Assembly: GCA_937883755.1 (NCBI GenBank)
Contig: CAKZYA010000031.1
Span: forward strand, 1 to 64,000
DNA length: 64,000 nt
Source: an uncultured Flammeovirgaceae bacterium
GTDB taxonomy: Bacteria; Bacteroidota; Bacteroidia; Cytophagales; Cyclobacteriaceae
Direction: 5' to 3'
A program made the position numbers and the translations under genes. The notes under the pieces were generated by a model. The model did not search any database, was not told where the DNA came from, and worked only from the letters and a program-made list of their open reading frames with translations. Within the stretch, counting starts at the first letter, position 1. Every line of letters starts with the position of its first letter. This document shows positions 19,302 to 26,962 of this stretch, piece by piece.

Positions 19302-19502
19302 TTAGAAGGGTAAGACAAAAACTGGAAATAAAAACTGACCAGAGTCGGTATAGTAAATGCTTTCACTGGTGTATTCTTCATTGCTCTCGAACGAAAATGT
19401 ATTTCCGCTGCTCATGTAGTAACCTGCTACCATGCCGGCTAGAAAAAGAATTACCGGAACGCTAATTCCTTTGACTTTAATTGATTTAGTATCAGTATGC
19501 AT
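19302..19502 (-). CDS. Tiny single-pass membrane protein in the flotillin operon
   Basis: A 66-residue product when started at the ATG at 19502 (MHTDTKSIKVKG), which places one membrane segment (VPVILFLAGMVAGYYMSSG) directly after a short basic N-terminus. An ATG 33 bases earlier adds a less likely extension. The C-terminal part is acidic, aromatic and probably extracytoplasmic (SNEEYTSESIYYTDSGQ). It has no known family and sits between flotillin and the next small membrane gene. Confidence 0.5.
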   Translation of the reverse strand: MHTDTKSIKVKGISVPVILFLAGMVAGYYMSSGNTFSFESNEEYTSESIYYTDSGQFLFPVFVLPF

Positions 19503-19523
19503 AGTGTAGATGTTTAGAGTAAT

Positions 19524-19561
19524 GTGGCCGATCAAAAACAGCTAGGCTTCTGACCGACCAC
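19524..19561 (-). other. Intercistronic RNA hairpin after flotillin
   Basis: In the minus-strand transcript GUGGUCGGUC (19561-19552) pairs with GAUCGGCCAC (19533-19524) over 10 positions including two G-U pairs. On the plus strand the same two pairs would be mismatches, which points to the minus transcript. No U-run follows, so it is more likely a processing or stability element 14 bases past the flotillin stop than a terminator. Confidence 0.4.
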
Positions 19562-19575
19562 AGGGTGAGGGTTGG

Positions 19576-21744
19576 TTATAACTTGATATTCTTGACCGGC
19601 TCATCGGCTAATCCAGCAGAACGGGCAATATCCATTAGCTTAGTCAAGCTGCCTTTTACTTCCGGCTGATCGGTCTGATTCATCAGTTTGAAGATCAGCG
19701 CTGAAACGGTGAGGTTCTTCATATCTTCGGAAGATACTCCAAACTGACTGATGAATTTCTTGAGATTGTCTTTGAAGGTTCCCCCGCCGTTGGTATTGAA
19801 GAAAGTGTCCTTGATATCCAACAGCGTGGTATTTTTCCGAACCATTCCGTCAATGGCTTTGCCTTTGGCGATAGAACCCATAATCTGGTCAAACAGCATG
19901 GTTTCCCCACCAATGATCTCAATGTTAGAGGCTTTCAGTGCTTCGCCAATGACTAATGCTTGGGCTTCGGCAATATCCTTCTGAATATTGATCTTAGCCA
20001 GCTCCAGGGCTTTCTCAGTTTCCAGACGAAGTTTAAATTCTTCATGCTCCTTACCAGGGCCATCTAGTACCTGCATAGCATTGGCTTTCTCCCGTATACC
20101 TTCAGCTTCGGCTTTATACTTCTCCTGCATCACGCGGGCTTCGGCCATACCTTGCTTTTCTTCAGCCGCTGCTTTGGTCTCAATCACTTCAGCATCAGAT
20201 TTTCCTTGCTCCAGGCTAATCTGCGCCGCAACTAATCCAAGTTTCTCATCGGCCTCTGACTGAGCTTCCGCGCGTAGACTGATACCTTTGGCGTCGGCTT
20301 CGGCTTGAGCTTCAATGACTCCGGCTTCGGCTTCTCCTTCTTTTTCACGAGCGGCGGCTTTGGCTTCCATCACCTGGGCTTCAGATAAACCGATAGCAGC
20401 ATTTTGAGCAGCTTCGGCTTCCGCCATCGTTTTCATCGCTTGGGCTTTGTGCTCAGCCGAGTTTTCTTCGGCTTGGGCATCAATCATCAATTGCTTAGCT
20501 CGGTGTTCGGAAGCTTCCTTCGCGGCTTCAGCGGCCTTAATTTCTTTCACCAACGACTCTTGCGCTTCTTTTTCAGCGTTGATTAGAGCCACTTCTTTAT
20601 TTCGGTCGGCTTCGGCCTTGGCTTTCGTATCCTTTATTTTCTCTTCTTCCTCCACCGTAGCTTTTTCTACCATCACCCGCTCCCGGATTACTTCTTGGAT
20701 ATTCTTTCGTTCTTCTTCCAAGGCTTTTTCTTTTTCAATGCGAGCTAATTCTACCACTCGCTCCCGATCAGTAGCCTCTAGCGCTTTCGCCTGCTCTACG
20801 CGCTCTAGCTCGATAGCGTCGGTGCGCTCTTTATTGCGCTGAGCGACCAGAATTTGACGATCTTTATTTTGCTCGGCAACCCCAACCTCTTCTTCGGTCA
20901 GAATGCGGGCTTCTTCGGAACGCTTGCGTTCTTCTTGTCGAACTTTCTCCCGCTCGGCAGCTTCCCGCGATTTGATATTGGTGACTTCACTTTCCTGGCG
21001 TTCACGCTGCTCGGTCAACTGCTTTTCAAGTTGTAGAATGGTTTCTTCGGCTTCTACATCCTGCTTCTTGATGGTTTTCTTCTTCTCGTTTTCAATCAGG
21101 TTGGATTGAATCTTCTGCTGAGAGGTAAGATCAATAATCTTTTTAATACCTTCTGAGTCTAGAATGTTATCGGCATTCAGGTACTCTAAGGGAGTTTGCT
21201 CCAGATAGTCAATGGCGCAGTCGTCCAGAATGTAGCCGTTCAAATCAGTACCAATTTCTTCCAGAATTTTATCCTTAAAGTTTGCCCGAGAGTTGTACAG
21301 CTCCACAAACTCAAAGTGTTTACCCACCGTCTTAAGAGCTTCGGAAAACTTAGCATCAAATAGCAGTTCCAACTGCTTAGGGTCAGATGCCCGATCGCAA
21401 CCAATAGATTGGGCAACGTGAATAACGTCTTCTTTGGTTTTATTTACCCGAACGAAGAAGGTAACCTGAATATCAGCCCGAAGATTGTCGTTACAGATCA
21501 AACCGTCCTTACCGGTTCGGGAGATCATAATGGTTTTTACGGTGATGTCCATTTCCTCTAGACGGTGTAGTACTGGAATTACCAGCAAACCGGAAAATGA
21601 CACTTTTGCTCCACCCGCCCCTCCGGTGACAATTAGGGCTTGTCCCTGGGAGGCTTTGCGGTACATTTTGATAACGGCAATCCCGATCGCAAAGAGAAAT
21701 ACGATTACGATGATGCCGACGAATAATAACATAGATTGTTCCAT
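19576..21744 (-). CDS. Flotillin-like SPFH protein
   Basis: A 722-residue protein: an N-terminal membrane hairpin (about 5-25), SPFH/Band-7 domain (about 30-190; GAKVSFSGLLVIPVLHRLEEMDITVKTI ... VNKTKEDVIHVAQSIG), then a very long Ala/Glu-rich coiled coil (about 220-590) with repeated EAEA words, and a C-terminal flotillin domain (about 590-720). It is longer than B. subtilis FloT because the coiled coil is extended. It is the third gene of the operon, 12 bases after the OB-fold protein, which is the classical partner arrangement (YuaF-YuaG, YqiJ-YqiK). Expected role: oligomeric scaffold on the inner face of the cytoplasmic membrane. Confidence 0.9.
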   Translation of the reverse strand: MEQSMLLFVGIIVIVFLFAIGIAVIKMYRKASQGQALIVTGGAGGAKVSFSGLLVIPVLHRLEEMDITVKTIMISRTGKDGLICNDNLRADIQVTFFVRVNKTKEDVIHVAQSIGCDRASDPKQLELLFDAKFSEALKTVGKHFEFVELYNSRANFKDKILEEIGTDLNGYILDDCAIDYLEQTPLEYLNADNILDSEGIKKIIDLTSQQKIQSNLIENEKKKTIKKQDVEAEETILQLEKQLTEQRERQESEVTNIKSREAAEREKVRQEERKRSEEARILTEEEVGVAEQNKDRQILVAQRNKERTDAIELERVEQAKALEATDRERVVELARIEKEKALEEERKNIQEVIRERVMVEKATVEEEEKIKDTKAKAEADRNKEVALINAEKEAQESLVKEIKAAEAAKEASEHRAKQLMIDAQAEENSAEHKAQAMKTMAEAEAAQNAAIGLSEAQVMEAKAAAREKEGEAEAGVIEAQAEADAKGISLRAEAQSEADEKLGLVAAQISLEQGKSDAEVIETKAAAEEKQGMAEARVMQEKYKAEAEGIREKANAMQVLDGPGKEHEEFKLRLETEKALELAKINIQKDIAEAQALVIGEALKASNIEIIGGETMLFDQIMGSIAKGKAIDGMVRKNTTLLDIKDTFFNTNGGGTFKDNLKKFISQFGVSSEDMKNLTVSALIFKLMNQTDQPEVKGSLTKLMDIARSAGLADEPVKNIKL

Positions 21745-21756
21745 GTGAGTAAAGTT

Positions 21757-22398
21757 TTAGTCGATATAAGGTTCAATAAAATAAATGTTACGTCCTTGCT
21801 GCTGCTCAATCACCATGGCGGTGTCACCCCGATCGAGGGAAACCCCTTCGTAAGTTTTTACATTGAGCAACAGAGGGGCACCCGAGGTTTTTACTCGAGC
21901 CTGTCCCACTCGCTGGTGCGAAGCCTGCGAAGTAATAGTGCAGATTTTCCCGATCACCGTTTCGTTAGATTCTTGGTTGAGCTTGCCGAAAACCTTGGCT
22001 AACGGATTGGTTAATACTTTCGCGATGAATAACCCTACGATGAGGGATGGTAGTAAAACCAATAGACCAATCAGGAATGAGGTGTTACCGATATAGTAAT
22101 TCCCTAGTACGGATAACACCCAAACGGGCAGAATCCAAAAGGTAAGAAATACCATCAGCGGTACTTGACCCAAGTTGAAAAAGGCTAACACCCCATCAAA
22201 TCCCCCACCAGAAAGTTCACCGTCGACATCAGCGTCTACATCCACGTCAACGTCTGTATCCACATCGACATCAACATCTAGCGAATCAATATCAATGGCT
22301 CCTACTAGTACTACCAGCCAGTAGATCATCACAAAGGCCAGTAGCAAAGTTGGAATTAGATTAGGTGCCGACGCCGCGGCGGTGAACAGTTCTTTCAT
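21757..22398 (-). CDS. YqiJ/YuaF-type membrane protein with C-terminal OB fold (NfeD-like)
   Basis: A 213-residue protein. Membrane segments lie at about 14-35, 75-100 and 108-130; the cytosolic C-terminus (about 145-213; VIGKICTITSQASHQRVGQARVK ... GVSLDRGDTAMVIEQQQGRNIYFIEPY) has the pattern of the OB-fold domain of NfeD/YuaF/YqiJ proteins. A loop after TM1 (about 38-60) is an almost pure Asp-Val repeat. Its place between pspA and flotillin matches the known pairing of these proteins with flotillins. Confidence 0.8.
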   Translation of the reverse strand: MKELFTAAASAPNLIPTLLLAFVMIYWLVVLVGAIDIDSLDVDVDVDTDVDVDVDADVDGELSGGGFDGVLAFFNLGQVPLMVFLTFWILPVWVLSVLGNYYIGNTSFLIGLLVLLPSLIVGLFIAKVLTNPLAKVFGKLNQESNETVIGKICTITSQASHQRVGQARVKTSGAPLLLNVKTYEGVSLDRGDTAMVIEQQQGRNIYFIEPYID

Positions 22399-22424
22399 GG
22401 GATTGAGGGTTTTAGTTATATAAG

Positions 22425-23183
22425 TTAGTCAGTTTCATTACTATTTCCATCGGAAGATTCAGCTTTTGAGGCTTCAGGAAGTCCCAAACGCTTTTTAAGC
22501 TCTAGCAAGCGTTCATCGGTAGAAGGACTGCTTCCGCTATCTAGTGCTCGCTCAATTTCCGCATCGACGGTAGTTGGCTGGTTGGCGATCTCACCGTATG
22601 ATTCGGCCAGGGCTTCCTCCTCTTCTACCCGAGCTTTCATTCGTTCAAGCATAGAAACGGTGCTACTAGAGTCAATGCCAGCCAGTTGTTTATTAATGGT
22701 TTTGGTAGCCTTATTGACCTTCATTCGCGACTTCAGTGTTCGTAATTCATTTTCCCAGGTAGTGATATTCGCTTTCAGCGTATCTACGGTATTTTCCAGT
22801 TGTTCTACTGAAGCATCGTAACGACGAGCCTCGCGTTGATGCAGAGCTGCGTCTTTATCGGCATGTTCTTTCCGCCGGAGTGCTTCAGAAGCAAGGCGGT
22901 CCGCTTCAGTCATTTCCAGTTCGCCAGATTCAGCTCTTTTCAGCAGTAATACTGCTTTCTGCTCATAGTCAGTGGCTCGCTTCTGATAAGCAGTTAGCTC
23001 TCGACTAGAGCGTATCTGCTGAGCTTTCACTTCAGCCAGCGACTGCAAAGCTTTTTCTAAATCAACTTTTAGATCGCGTATGCCCTGCTCAGTTACTTTG
23101 ATAGGGTCTTCCAATTTGCTAATAGCGTCGTGGGCTTCAGCCTGCCCAATTTTAAAAATTCGAGTGAAGATGTTCATGGTCAC
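22425..23183 (-). CDS. PspA/IM30-family ESCRT-III-like protein
   Basis: A 252-residue, almost entirely helical protein: IFTRIFKIGQAEAHDAISKLEDPIKVTEQGIRDLKVDLEKALQSLAEVKA is the conserved N-terminal membrane-binding helix and hairpin start of PspA/Vipp1. Long heptad-rich helices follow to about residue 170 (ENELRTLKSRMKVNKATKTINKQL), then a helical-turn region (MLERMKARVEEEEALAESYGE) and a flexible acidic tail. The start could be either of two ATGs two codons apart. It is the first gene of the operon; the following gene is 26 bases away. PspA proteins form membrane-remodelling rods that protect stressed inner membranes. Confidence 0.9.
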   Translation of the reverse strand: MTMNIFTRIFKIGQAEAHDAISKLEDPIKVTEQGIRDLKVDLEKALQSLAEVKAQQIRSSRELTAYQKRATDYEQKAVLLLKRAESGELEMTEADRLASEALRRKEHADKDAALHQREARRYDASVEQLENTVDTLKANITTWENELRTLKSRMKVNKATKTINKQLAGIDSSSTVSMLERMKARVEEEEALAESYGEIANQPTTVDAEIERALDSGSSPSTDERLLELKKRLGLPEASKAESSDGNSNETD

Positions 23184-23434
23184 ATTGGTTAAATGGTGAT
23201 TGATAACATTTCGGTTTAATCTCTTCCATGCGCACTCCTACCATATTGCATCCTGTTTTAACCAGCCATATGTTAATGACGAATTGTCAAAACTTATCAG
23301 GCTGTAAAGAAAAGAAAGCAAACGCTTATGAACGCGCTATTTTTTTGAATAAACCTACATGCTCATCGCTAAGATGATTTAATTTAATACTACCTTGTCC
23401 GGATAAATAGCAATTAATATAATATACGGACGTT

Positions 23435-23468
23435 TGCTAAAAAAGTTAGCATTACTAAAAAAGTTAGT
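23435..23468 (+). promoter_or_regulatory. Two tandem palindromic operators in front of the XRE/S24-like gene
   Basis: Box 1 (23435-23451) has arms TGCTAA and TTAGCA around AAAAG; box 2 (23454-23468) has arms ACTAA and TTAGT around the same AAAAG. The 13-base core CTAAAAAAGTTAG is repeated exactly at 23437 and 23455, an 18-bp period. The last box ends 15 bases before the ATG of the regulator, so autorepression is likely; the divergent pspA operon starts 250 bases away and could share control. Confidence 0.65.
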
Positions 23469-23483
23469 TAAAAACATTTCATT

Positions 23484-24260
23484 ATGTCCATTATTGGAAA
23501 AAATATAAAGACCATCAGAACCATCAAACATATCAGCCAAGCCGACTTTGCTGATATATTTGACATATCCCGAGCTAGCATTGGAGCTTATGAAGAGGGA
23601 CGGGCTGATCCCAAGCTAGAAACCATTATTAATATTGCTAATTATTTTAGTATCTCTATTGACACGCTGCTTACTAAGGCACTTTCGGTAGCCGAGCTAC
23701 GGGAGTTTGATATTTTAGATGATAAGAAGCCTTTAGAAGCAAAATCTGATAGCGACCGGGATTTAAGTAAAGAAGATACGCCTCTGGTGAAACGCGGAAG
23801 TTACGTTGAGTACATTGTGAATTATCAGAATAAAGATTACATCAACCGCTTACCTTACGTTCGCTTACCCGATACCCAGCATTATAAATCTAGAGCATTT
23901 GAAGTACAGTATGATGCGATGGAAGTAAACCGCAAAGGGCTGCTAAAAGGAGATATTCTATCTTGCTCACCCATTGCGCTAGCTGAGAAGAAAAAGTTGG
24001 TAAAAGACGGAGTTTATGTGATCGTAACAGAAGAAGATATTTTTGTGCGCCGTTACGATCATGCCGACGAACAGCTATACTTCCGAGCGGATAATCCCAA
24101 CTATGAGACCCTACAAATTCATCGGGACAATATTTTAGAGCTGTGGAAAGTGATGGGATTCTTCAGCACCGTTCTGAAGCCCCCAATATTTCTGGAAGAG
24201 CGAGTAGCTTTGCTAGAACGAAAGCTTAACGACTTAGAGCAGCGGTTTATTTCTGATTGA
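23484..24260 (+). CDS. XRE-family regulator with degenerate S24 (LexA/CI-like) domain
   Basis: A 258-residue protein. Residues about 7-64 form an XRE helix-turn-helix (IKHISQADFADIFDISRASIGAYEEGRADPKLETI). Residues about 105-230 resemble the S24/LexA C-terminal fold (RAFEVQYDAMEVNRKGLLKGDIL ... DGVYVIVTEEDIFVRRY). The usual nucleophile serine (D-S-M) is Ala145 and the usual lysine is Arg189 or Arg190, so self-cleavage is not expected. A coiled coil ends the protein (LEERVALLERKLNDLEQRF). It is divergent from the PspA operon and preceded by two tandem palindromes, so it probably controls itself and perhaps that operon. Confidence 0.8.
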   Translation: MSIIGKNIKTIRTIKHISQADFADIFDISRASIGAYEEGRADPKLETIINIANYFSISIDTLLTKALSVAELREFDILDDKKPLEAKSDSDRDLSKEDTPLVKRGSYVEYIVNYQNKDYINRLPYVRLPDTQHYKSRAFEVQYDAMEVNRKGLLKGDILSCSPIALAEKKKLVKDGVYVIVTEEDIFVRRYDHADEQLYFRADNPNYETLQIHRDNILELWKVMGFFSTVLKPPIFLEERVALLERKLNDLEQRFISD

Positions 24261-24362
24261 CAGAGTGATTCGTTCGAGTGTTTGGATAACGTAAATACCT
24301 TGATAAAGGTCTAGTTGGATATATCTAATTTGAAGTAGTTTGTGATGGGTTCAAATCTTAAC

Positions 24363-24392
24363 CTGTTCATTCCCGGGCAATAACTGTTCATT
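24363..24392 (+). promoter_or_regulatory. Direct repeats CTGTTCATT upstream of the ABC permease gene
   Basis: CTGTTCATT occurs at 24363-24371 and again at 24384-24392, a 21-bp period (two helical turns), about 130-155 bases before the permease start. It may be a regulator site; no regulator is identified. Confidence 0.3.
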
Positions 24393-24519
24393 TTTGCACA
24401 GTATATGGCGTAAAAAAACCGCTTACTTATCCCAACCTATTCATAATCAACTAATTAATAGTTTGGCATAACGGTTGGTCACCTCTGCTAAGTCTTCTCA
24501 ATTTTTTACCAGCCGTCAT

Positions 24520-26928
24520 ATGTCTTTGTTTGCAAGCACTCTGAATACTACCCGGAGAAACCTTCGCCACCAGTGGGGAAGTAGTCTATTGAATGTTGTA
24601 GGACTCACCTTAGGTGTCCTATGTTCGGTGATTATTTTTCTGACCGTACGCTACGAGTTTAGCTTTGATACGCATCACCAGAACAATGAGCAAATTTATA
24701 GAGTAACCAACAACTACTACTACCCTACATTCACCATGTACGTAGGGAATACTCCCGACCCGATGGCGGAAGCCCTCCGGAATGATTTTCCGGAGTTTGA
24801 GCGAGTCGTTTCTATCCACACTTCCCAAAACCACTCCATTTCTATTGAGGATCAGCTGTTTGAATCCGATATTCTTTTCTGCGATCCCGCGTTTATTCAA
24901 CTGTTTGACTACTACAATGATGCCTCGCAGTGGATTATCGGTGACCCTACTGCTGCACTTAATGAGGTTGATCAAACGGTGCTTACCCAATCGCTGGCGG
25001 AGAAGGTATTCGGAGGCGCAGAAGCAGCTTTAGGAAAGACCATGACTCTTAGTAATGGCACTAATGTGGAAGTAAGAGCGGTTATTCAAGACCCACTGCC
25101 CAACACCAGCTATCCTTTTGAGCAGTTAGTATCTTATGCAACATTTGATCGAGTTGCCAGCGAATCGTTCGGTGGTGTTCATAGCACAACTACTTTTGTT
25201 CAACTTCCCTCGGAAGTGACTGCAGAAAGCTTACAACCCGCATTGGATCAGTTCAATGCCAAGTATATGGAAACTGCTTGGGGGGAAGACTTCGTATCTA
25301 TGGCTATTCAACCGCTATCTGCTATTCACTTTGATGGACGGTTTGGCGCGGACAATTACACTACTAGTACTACTTACCTGTGGACGCTTGGCCTAATTGG
25401 CTTGTTTATAATTGCAGTAGCGTGTATTAACTTCGTTAACCTTGCAACCGCCAAAGCTATTACCCGAGCTAAGGAAGTAGGAATGCGGAAGATTTTGGGG
25501 AGCACGAAAAAGCATATCATTGCTCAGTTCATGACCGAATCGTTACTCCTCGCTATATTCTCTGTAGGTCTTGGTATCCTACTCGCCCAACTTTCCTTTA
25601 CGTACTTTAGCGAACTTACCAATCTAAATATTGGAAACGAATTTACGTTTACTCCCGATCTACTGGCATTTCTAGCGGGCTTGCTATTTTTCATCACCGT
25701 AGCCATTGGGGTGTATCCGGCATTAGTGTTATCTAAATTTCAGCCGCTTGATGTTATTCGCGTCCGAAAGGCAGCAAACTCCTTCAAAGGCTTATCGCTA
25801 CGTCGAGTACTGATCACTTTTCAGCTAACCGCCTCTCAAGCTCTAGCGATTGGAGCTATTGTGATTGCTAGTCAGCTCGAACTTTTCCAGAATACTGATC
25901 TGGGTTTTGACCAGGAATCGATCCTTGTTGTAGATCTTCATGGTAACGAACCAAGTGAAAAAGTAGAATCATTGAAAAATAGCGTACAGCAGTTTCCCTT
26001 TGTTGAATTAGCCAGCTTGTCATCCAGTGCTCCCATGTCGGGGAATAGCAGTACCGCTGGGCTTACTTCAGTGGATGCGGGAGTCGCAGAAGAAGAACGG
26101 TTCAATGTAGAGTACATTATGGTTGATAATGACTTCGTAGATGCCATGAACCTTGAGGTGTTAGCAGGAAAAACTTCCATCACTGCTCTTGACCAAGATA
26201 CTGTACGGGGTTACGTGGTGAATGAAACCCTGATTGAGCGACTGGCTTTTGCTAGCCCGGAGGAGGCACTCGGAAAAAGGATCACAATTCATGGGGCGGA
26301 ATCTACCATTATCGGCGTAGTTAAAGATTTTCATACACTTTCGCTACACGAAGATATCAGACCAGTAGCATTGATTTACGGTATTAAAGATTACTCTCTT
26401 TTGAGTATTAAATACCAAACGGCTAACCTTCAAGAAGCCGTTGCCCAATTAGAAACTGCTTGGCAAGGAGTATTTCCTGACAAAAACTTTGATTTCTATT
26501 TTCAGGATGAGCAAATGGGCGATATGTACGACCATGAAATCCGTTTCGCAAAGTTGATTAGGATATTCACCTTAATATCTATCGCTATTGCTTGCTTCGG
26601 TCTTATCGGTCTTTCGGCTTTCTCTTCCGTAAGAAGATTTAAAGAGATTGGCATCAGAAAAGTGTTGGGTGCCAGCGTTCCTCACCTTTTGTTTTTATTG
26701 TCGCGAGAATTTTTACTTCTAGCCGGGGTTGGCCTTATTTTTAGCATTCCTATCGCCTATTATCTAACAGCCGACTGGTTAGCAGATTTTGCGTATCGTA
26801 TCCATTTGACGTGGTGGATGGTAGGTCTTGCCGGACTTATCACCATAACATTTACTTTGCTTACGGTTGGCCTTCAGAGTGCGCGAGCAGCCACCATGAA
26901 TCCAGTAGAATCTCTACGCAATGAGTAA
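24520..26928 (+). CDS. FtsX/MacB-type ABC transporter permease
   Basis: An 802-residue inner-membrane protein when started at the ATG at 24520 (MSLFASTLNTTRRNLRHQWGSSLLNVVGLTLG); a TTG 45 bases upstream is possible but adds residues without family character. It has two repeats of the layout TM, large extracytoplasmic domain (MacB_PCD-like), FtsX core of three TMs: NFVNLATAKAITRAKEVGMRKILGSTKKHIIAQF in the first core and SAFSSVRRFKEIGIRKVLGASVPHLLFLLSREFLLL in the second. This is the usual tandem permease of Bacteroidota, often encoded away from its ATPase, as here. Substrate unknown; peptide, antibiotic or lipoprotein export is typical for the family. Confidence 0.85.
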   Translation: MSLFASTLNTTRRNLRHQWGSSLLNVVGLTLGVLCSVIIFLTVRYEFSFDTHHQNNEQIYRVTNNYYYPTFTMYVGNTPDPMAEALRNDFPEFERVVSIHTSQNHSISIEDQLFESDILFCDPAFIQLFDYYNDASQWIIGDPTAALNEVDQTVLTQSLAEKVFGGAEAALGKTMTLSNGTNVEVRAVIQDPLPNTSYPFEQLVSYATFDRVASESFGGVHSTTTFVQLPSEVTAESLQPALDQFNAKYMETAWGEDFVSMAIQPLSAIHFDGRFGADNYTTSTTYLWTLGLIGLFIIAVACINFVNLATAKAITRAKEVGMRKILGSTKKHIIAQFMTESLLLAIFSVGLGILLAQLSFTYFSELTNLNIGNEFTFTPDLLAFLAGLLFFITVAIGVYPALVLSKFQPLDVIRVRKAANSFKGLSLRRVLITFQLTASQALAIGAIVIASQLELFQNTDLGFDQESILVVDLHGNEPSEKVESLKNSVQQFPFVELASLSSSAPMSGNSSTAGLTSVDAGVAEEERFNVEYIMVDNDFVDAMNLEVLAGKTSITALDQDTVRGYVVNETLIERLAFASPEEALGKRITIHGAESTIIGVVKDFHTLSLHEDIRPVALIYGIKDYSLLSIKYQTANLQEAVAQLETAWQGVFPDKNFDFYFQDEQMGDMYDHEIRFAKLIRIFTLISIAIACFGLIGLSAFSSVRRFKEIGIRKVLGASVPHLLFLLSREFLLLAGVGLIFSIPIAYYLTADWLADFAYRIHLTWWMVGLAGLITITFTLLTVGLQSARAATMNPVESLRNE

Positions 26929-26962
26929 TATAGCATCAGCAATTAATAACCCACATTCTCTA

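Noticed and set aside
20447-21109. Plus-strand Ser/Phe/Ala-rich frames
   Set aside because: Antisense shadows of the Glu/Ala-rich flotillin coiled coil, produced by its codon bias.
22214-22282. Short tandem DNA repeat considered as a CRISPR-like array
   Set aside because: Unit is about 6 bases, inside a coding frame, and simply encodes Asp-Val repeats.
24384-24398. Possible sigma-54 promoter before the permease gene
   Set aside because: TG and TGCA are present, but the -24/-12 spacing is 10 rather than 12 bases and the GG of the -24 box is missing.
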